DNA of 64,000 nucleotides from Pelobates cultripes (Eukaryota; Chordata; Amphibia; Anura; Pelobatidae). Positions 58,883 through 64,000 of this stretch are shown piece after piece. The notes under the pieces were generated by a model that saw only the letters and a program-made list of their open reading frames with translations, did no database searches and was not told where the DNA came from. Every line of letters starts with the position of its first letter. Within the stretch, counting starts at the first letter, position 1. The position numbers and the translations under genes are program-made. Location of the stretch: contig OW240914.1 in NCBI GenBank assembly GCA_933207985.1, positions 128,606,878-128,670,877 of the forward strand, written 5' to 3'.

Positions 58883-59102
58883 GGCAATTGAAATAGTTGG
58901 CTGCACTCTCGGATTTCCTTAAAATTTTACCTTTATTGAAATATTTAAGAGAAGATCAACGTTTCAGTCCCTCTTGTGGACTTGCATCAGGATCATGACG
59001 AAAGTACACAAGAGGGACTGAAACATTGATCTTCTCTTAAATATTTCAATAAAAGTTACATTTTCAGGAAATCCGAGAGTGCAGCCAACTATTTCAATTG
59101 CC
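58883..59102. mobile_element. Palindromic MITE with AACGTTTC module
   Basis: TA at 58881-58882 and 59103-59104. Arms GGCAATTGAAATAGTTGGCT ... and its complement run over about 100 bp with few mismatches. The inner part of each arm carries the module TCAACGTTTCAGTCCCTCTT ... GGACTTGCATCAGGATC (left at about 58959-58996). Non-coding. Confidence 0.85.
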
Positions 59103-59106
59103 TATA

Positions 59107-60667
59107 CAGGGAGTGCAGAATTATTAGGCAAGTTGTATTTTTGAGGATTAATTTTATTATTGAACAACAACCATGTTCTCAATGAACCCAAAAAACTCAT
59201 TAATATCAAAGCTGAATATTTTTGGAAGTAGTTTTAGTTTGTTTTTAGTTATAGCTATGTTAGGGGGATATCTGTGTGTGCAGGTGACTATTACTGTGCA
59301 TAATTATTAGGCAACTTAACAAAAAACAAATATATACCCATTTCAATTATTTATTATTACCAGTGAAACCAATATAACATCTCAACATTCACAAATATAC
59401 ATTTCTGACATTCAAAAACAAAACAAAAACAAATCAGTGACCAATATAGCCACCTTTCTTTGCAAGGACACTCAAAAGCCTGCCATCCATGGATTCTGTC
59501 AGTGTTTTGATCTGTTCACCATCAACATTGCGTGCAGCAGCAACCACAGCCTCCAGACACTGTTCAGAGAGGTGTACTGTTTTCCCTCCTTGTAAATCTC
59601 ACATTTGATGATGGACCACAGGTTCTCAATGGGGTTCAGATCAGGTGAACAAGGAGGCCATGTCATTAGATTTTCTTCTTTTATACCCTTTCTTGCCAGC
59701 CACGCTGTGGAGTACTTGGACGCGTGTGATGGAGCATTGTCCTGCATGAAAATCATGTTTTCTTGAAGGATGCAGACTTCTTCCTGTACCACTGCTTGAA
59801 GAAGGTGTCTTCCAGGAACTGGCAGTAGGACTGGGAGTTGAGCTTGACTCCATCCTCAACCCGAAAAGGCCCCACAAGCTCATCTTTGATGATACCAGCC
59901 CAAACCAGTACTCCACCTCCACCTTGCTGGCTGCCTGAGTCGGACTGGAGCTCTCTGCCCTTTACCAATCCAGCCACGGGCCCATCCATCTGGCCCATCA
60001 AGACTCACTCTCATTTCATCAGTCCATAAAACCTTAGAAAAATCAGTCTTGAGATATTTCTTGGCCCAGTCTTGACGTTTCAGCTTGTGTGTCTTGTTCA
60101 GTGGTGGTCGTCTTTCAGCCTTTCTTACCTTGGCCATGTCTCTGAGTATTGCACACCTTGTGCTTTTGGGCACTCCAGTGATGTTGCAGCTCTGAAATAT
60201 GGCCAAACTGGTGGCAAGTGGCATCGTGGCAGCTGCACGCTTGACTTTTCTCAGTTCATGGGCAGTTATTTTGCGCCTTGGTTTTTCCACACGCTTCTTG
60301 CGACCCTGTTGACTATTTTGAATGAAACGCTTGATTGTTCGATGATCACGCTTCAGAAGCTTTGCAATTTTAAGAGTGCTGCATCCCTCTGCAAGATATC
60401 TCACTATTTTTGACTTTTCTGAGCCTGTCAAGTCCTTCTTTTGACCCATTTTGCCAAAGGAAAGGAAGTTGCCTAATAATTATGCACACCTGATATAGGG
60501 TGTTGATGTCATTAGACCACACCCCTTCTCATTACAGAGATGCACATCACCTAATATGCTTAATTGGTAGTAGGCTTTCGAGCCTATACAGCTTGGAGTA
60601 AGACAACATGCATAAAGAGGATGATGTGGTCAAAATACTCATTTGCCTAATAATTCTGCACTCCCTG
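59107..60667 (-). mobile_element. Tc1-like transposon (DD37E type)
   Basis: 1,561 bp between TA at 59105-59106 and 60668-60669. Ends CAGGGAGTGCAGAATTATTA and TAATAATTCTGCACTCCCTG are inverted; an ATAATTATGCACA block marks the inner side. The transposase pseudogene lies on the minus strand. It inserted two bases from the end of the MITE at 58883-59102, using the next TA of a TATA. Confidence 0.93.
59499..60449 (-). pseudogene. Tc1-like transposase pseudogene, DD37E
   Basis: Starts at 60449 (MGQKKDLTGSEKSKIVRYLA), helix-turn-helix DNA-binding part with GRKKRVEKPRRKITAHE, then the catalytic domain. Asp in VLWTDEMRVSL, Asp in FMQDNAPSHASK, Glu in SPDLNPIENLWS. I count 37 residues between the last two, the DD37E spacing known from a separate Tc1-like family. 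Two frame changes break it: one near 60000 (after the GPDGWARGW segment) and one near 59790 (after DTFFKQWYRK). All three catalytic acids are present, but the frame is lost. Confidence 0.9.
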
Positions 60668-60797
60668 TATATATTTATGTGCTATGTAGGGTGTTTTTAT
60701 ATATAAAAAATATAAAAACACCCTACATAGCACAATGACTTATGGGGCTGGCATAGATTTTTTTCAAGGGCTGCTTCGTATCTCCAGTCCGGCCCTG

Positions 60798-62605
60798 AAG
60801 CTACTGTGTTTACTAAACAGGACCTTAGGGGTGCATACAATCTCATACGTATCAAAAAGGATCATGAATGGAAGACCGCATTCAATACTAGGAGTGGTCA
60901 TTACGAATACACAGTGATGCCCTTTGGTCTTTGTAACGCCCCAGCAGTGTTTCAAGAGTTTATTAATGATGTCCTACGAGAGTACATACACACATTCGTA
61001 ATCGTGTACTTGGACGACATATTAATATATACACCCGATTTGCATACTCATCACATGCATGTTAAATTAGTTTTGAAAACTCTTCTTGTTAATGGTCTCT
61101 ATTGTAAACTCGAAAAATGTTCGTTTGATCAATCCGAAGTCCAATTCTTGGGTTATATCATCTCTGCTAAGGATTTTCGTATGGATCCCAAGAAACTTTC
61201 TGCTATCATGGAATGGCCTCTACCTCAGGGTTTGAAAGCCATTCAGCGTTTTCTTGGTTTTTCAAATTATTATAGGCGCTTTATTAAAGGACCACTATAG
61301 GCACCCAGACCACTTCAGCTTAATGAAGTGGTCTGGGTGCCAGGTCCATCTAGGATTAACCCTTTTTTCTATAAACATAGCAGTTTCACAGAAACTGCTA
61401 TGTTTATAATATGGTTAATACAGCCTCTAGTGGCTGTCTCTTGACAGGCGCTAGAGGCGCTTGCGTGCTTCTCACTGTGAAAATCACAGTGAGAAGACGC
61501 CAGCGTCCATAGGAAAGCATTATAAATGCTTTCCTATGAACTGGCTGAATGCGCGTGCGGCTCCTGCCGCGCATGCGCATTCAGCCGATGACGTCGCTAT
61601 GGAGGAGGAGAAGAGGAGGAGAGCTCCCCGCCCAGCGCTGGAGAAAGGTAAGAGCCCGGCGGGAGGGGGACCCTGAGGGTGGGGGCACCCTCAGGGCACT
61701 ATAGTGCCAGGAAAACGAGTGTTTTCCTGGCACTATAGAAATCCTTTAAAGGTTTTTCTTCCATTGTAGCGCCTATAACCCAAATGACTAAAAAGGATGG
61801 TAATACTCATGTCTAGAAGCGCTTGAGGCTTTTGTATTTCTTAAAACTGCGTTCGCTTCTGCTCCTATTTTACAGCATCCTGTCCCTTCTTTGCCTTTTA
61901 TTCTTGAAGTTGAGGCTTCAGATATTGGGGTGGGTGCTATATTGTCTCAAAGAGAATCTCCAGAGAGGCCTTTACATCCATGTGGTTTCTTTTCTAAGCA
62001 GATGTCCAAAGCCGAAAATAATTATGACATAGGCAATCCGGAACTCCTTGCCATTATTTTAGCACTAAGGATCCTATCTTCATACTTACCGATCATAAAA
62101 ACCTTTCCTACCTTAGTGAAGCCAAGAGATTGTCTTCTAGGTAGGCCAGGTGGTCTCTGTTTTTATCTCGTTTCAATTATATCATCACCTACAGACCGGG
62201 TGATTGTAACACTAAAGCTGACGCTCTGTCCAGACAGTTCGAAACAACCGACAAACAGGAGCTTGATGATACCTCTGTCATTCCCCCGGACAGAATAATC
62301 GCTACTACTGTTCTTTCTATTTCTTCGTCCATCTTGCAATTCTGCTGCTCGTCAAAACGTTCAGGCTGACAAACATCGCAGAGGGGCTCTATCCTATGTT
62401 GTGGGGGATAGGGTTTGGCTTTCTACTCATAACATCCGCCTTCGTGTGCCTTCTATGAAGCTGGCTCCCTGTTTTATATGTCCTTTTCGTATCTTGCATA
62501 AAGTTAATCCTGTTTCTTATGCCTTGGATCTTCCCAGTAACCTGTGTATTCCTAACGTCTTTCACACCTCCTTGTTGAAACCACTCCTGTGTAACCGTAA
62601 TATAT
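60798..62605 (+). pseudogene. Ty3/gypsy pol remnant, split by a MITE
   Basis: Reverse transcriptase from FTKQDLRGAYNLIRI (60809-) through MPFGLCNAPAVFQEFI to VIVYLDDILIY, with the catalytic YLDD at 61007-61018, then GFSNYYRRF before the T2 MITE at 61288-61745. After it the reading resumes with IVAPITQMTKKDG, a stop (TAG at about 61814), a frame change, and the RNase H start [20 protein letters not shown] at about 61893-61950. Integrase is reduced to its C-terminal part at about 62400-62600 (VGDRVWLSTHNIRLRVPS, NVFHTSLLKPLL). The integrase core is missing. No LTR is adjacent. Dead copy. Confidence 0.9.
61288..61745 (-). mobile_element. T2-type MITE, 458 bp, inside gypsy pol
   Basis: TTAA at 61284-61287 and 61746-61749. 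Reverse-oriented copy of the element at 42923-43380, with exactly the same length and the same subterminal palindromes (AAGTGGTCTGGGTGCC; GTGCCAGGAAAAC / GTTTTCCTGGCAC). Removing it and one TTAA restores an uninterrupted pol frame across the junction, so it is a clean, later insertion. Confidence 0.92.
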
Positions 62606-62810
62606 GTAATAGAGGCCATCTGCTATTATTTGACTCGCGCATCCTTTTGTATTTACAATTGATTGGGTTTTTTTTGTATCAGGGGAGTATCTCAATTAGA
62701 TTGCACCCACTATTGACATTTACTTACTTTATCTACTTTATATGATACCGTAAATGCAGGAGCCATGATTTATTGCTATACAGAGTACAGAAGGTGTGAT
62801 GGTAAATATG

Positions 62811-64000
62811 GGTTCAGTAAATACAGGGGGCACGATGTTATGTAGGGGTTCAGTAAATACAGGGGGCGCGATGTTATGTAGGGGTTCAGTAAATACAGAG
62901 GGTATGATGTTATGTAGGGGTTCAGTAAATACAGGGGGTATGATGTTATGTAGGGGTTCAGTAAATACAGGGGGCATGATGTTATGTAGGGATTCAGTAA
63001 ATACAGAGGGCATGATGTTATGAAGGGGTTCAGTAAATACAGAGGGTATGATGTTATGTAGGGGTTCAGTAAATACAGGGGGCACGATGTTATGAAGGGG
63101 TTCAGTAAATACAGGGGGCACGATGTTATGTAGGGGTTCAGTAAATACAGGGGGTATGATGTTATGTAGGGGTTCAGTAAATACAGGGGGCACGATGTTA
63201 TGTAGGGGTTCAGTAAATACAGGGGGCGCGATGTTATGTAGGGGTTCAGTAAATACAGAGGGTATGATGTTATGTAGGGGTTCAGTAAATACAGGGGGCA
63301 CGATGTTATGTAGGGGTTCAGTAAATACAGGGGGCATGATGTTATGTAGGGGTTCAGTAAATACAGAGGGTATGATGTTATGTAGGGGTTCAGTAAATAC
63401 AGGGGGCACGATGTTATGTAGGGGTTCAGTAAATACAGGGGGCATGATGTTATGTAGGGGTTCAGTAAATACAGGGAGCATGATGTTATGAAGGGGTTCA
63501 GTAAATACAGGGGGCATGATGTTATGTAGGGGTTCAGTAAATACAGGGGGCACGATGTTATGTAGGGGTTCAGTAAATACAGGGGGCACGATGTTATGTA
63601 GGGGTTCAGTAAATACAGAGGGTATGATGTTATGTAGGGGTTCAGTAAATACAGGGGGCACGATGTTATGTAGGGGTTCAGTAAATACAGGGGGCACGAT
63701 GTTATGTAGGGGTTCAGTAAATACAGAGGGTATGATGTTATGTAGGGGTTCAGTAAATACAGAGGGTATGATGTTATGTAGGGATTCAGTAAATACAGGG
63801 GGCATGATGTTATGTAGGGGTTCAGTAAATACAGGGGGCACGATGTTATGTAGGAGTTCAGTAAATACAGGGGGCGTGATGTTATGAAGGGGTTCAGTAA
63901 ATACAGGGGGCATGATGTTATGTAGGGATTCAGTAAATACAGGGGGTATGATGTTATGAAGGGGTTCAGTAAATACAGAGGGCATGATGTTATGAAGGGG
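62811..64000. repeat. 36-bp minisatellite, runs off the window
   Basis: About 33 units of GGTTCAGTAAATACAGGGGG + CACGATGTTATGTAGG, with variants at a few positions (GGGGCACG, GGGGCGCG, GAGGGTATG, GGGGCATG; GTAGG or GAAGG). The unit is a multiple of three and free of stops in several frames, which gives a 415-codon frame on the minus strand and 75-123-codon frames on the plus strand. I see no start context, splice site or family match to support a protein. Confidence 0.93.

Larger units (their letters stand above)
56234..60797. mobile_element. hAT-like element(s) with TG array and nested insertions
   Basis: Left end CAGGGCCGGACTGGCCCACC followed by the palindrome CCGGGAAATTTCCCGG. Right end CCAGTCCGGCCCTG at 60784-60797. 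The interior has a GGGGCGGGGCTTAGCGTGC block, a TG array, a palindromic MITE (58883-59102) and a Tc1-like element (59107-60667). The 8 bases outside the two ends (CTCAGGGA and AAGCTACT) do not match, so the ends may belong to two insertions joined by a deletion. Confidence 0.55.

Noticed and set aside
62738..63985. 415-codon minus-strand frame of 12-residue repeats, briefly considered as a repeat protein
   Set aside because: All units are nearly identical in DNA, several frames are open, and there is no signal peptide, splice site or family similarity.
62811..64000. CRISPR-like periodicity of 36 bp
   Set aside because: The units are contiguous with no unique spacers, and the genome is vertebrate.

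Overview
The window looks like one stretch of a vertebrate nuclear genome, most likely an anuran amphibian. It has GT-AG introns, long spacers, and many copies of T2-type miniature elements (AGGACCACTATAG-like ends in TTAA targets) of the kind known from Xenopus. It also has CR1/L2-like LINEs, Tc1-like and hAT-like transposons and LTR elements. The species cannot be named from the sequence.

One host gene is recognisable: glucokinase (hexokinase-4, gck), on the + strand. Exon 2 is at 18465-18627 and exons 5 to 10 run from 38793 to 46302. They have canonical splice sites and consistent phases, and the glucose and ATP residues expected in these exons are present. A candidate first coding exon (8 codons) lies at 14197-14220. 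Exons 3 and 4 were not found in the 20 kb between exons 2 and 5. A 100-N assembly gap (27796-27895) lies in that interval and probably hides them.

Layout: 1-14 kb upstream of gck, mostly nested repeats (T2-like element with a solo LTR and a minisatellite; a second solo LTR carrying two insertions; L2- and CR1-like LINE ends). 14-18.5 kb candidate exon 1, intron 1 with a 1.6-kb G-rich minisatellite, then exon 2. 18.6-38.8 kb repeat-rich interval with hAT-like elements carrying kilobase CA/CAGA-type arrays, a Tc1 element inside an LTR, the assembly gap, another solo LTR, T2-like elements, palindromes and a deleted Tc1 element. 38.8-46.3 kb gck exons 5-10, with a LINE in intron 7 and a T2 MITE in intron 8. 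46.3-50.2 kb mostly unique DNA, probably 3' UTR and flank, with a near-perfect foldback MITE. 51-64 kb only repeats: an LTR element with an in-frame minisatellite, a TG-type array in a hAT-like element, a Tc1-like DD37E element, a Ty3/gypsy pol remnant split by a T2 MITE, and a 36-bp minisatellite running off the window.

Apart from gck there is no gene that I can support as a host gene. Long open frames in the tandem arrays are products of repeat units whose length is a multiple of three or that lack stop triplets. The most unusual observation is a short hairpin module, with a conserved (A/G)(A/T)CGTTTC flank and a stem that varies but stays paired, found in several otherwise unrelated repeats of the window.
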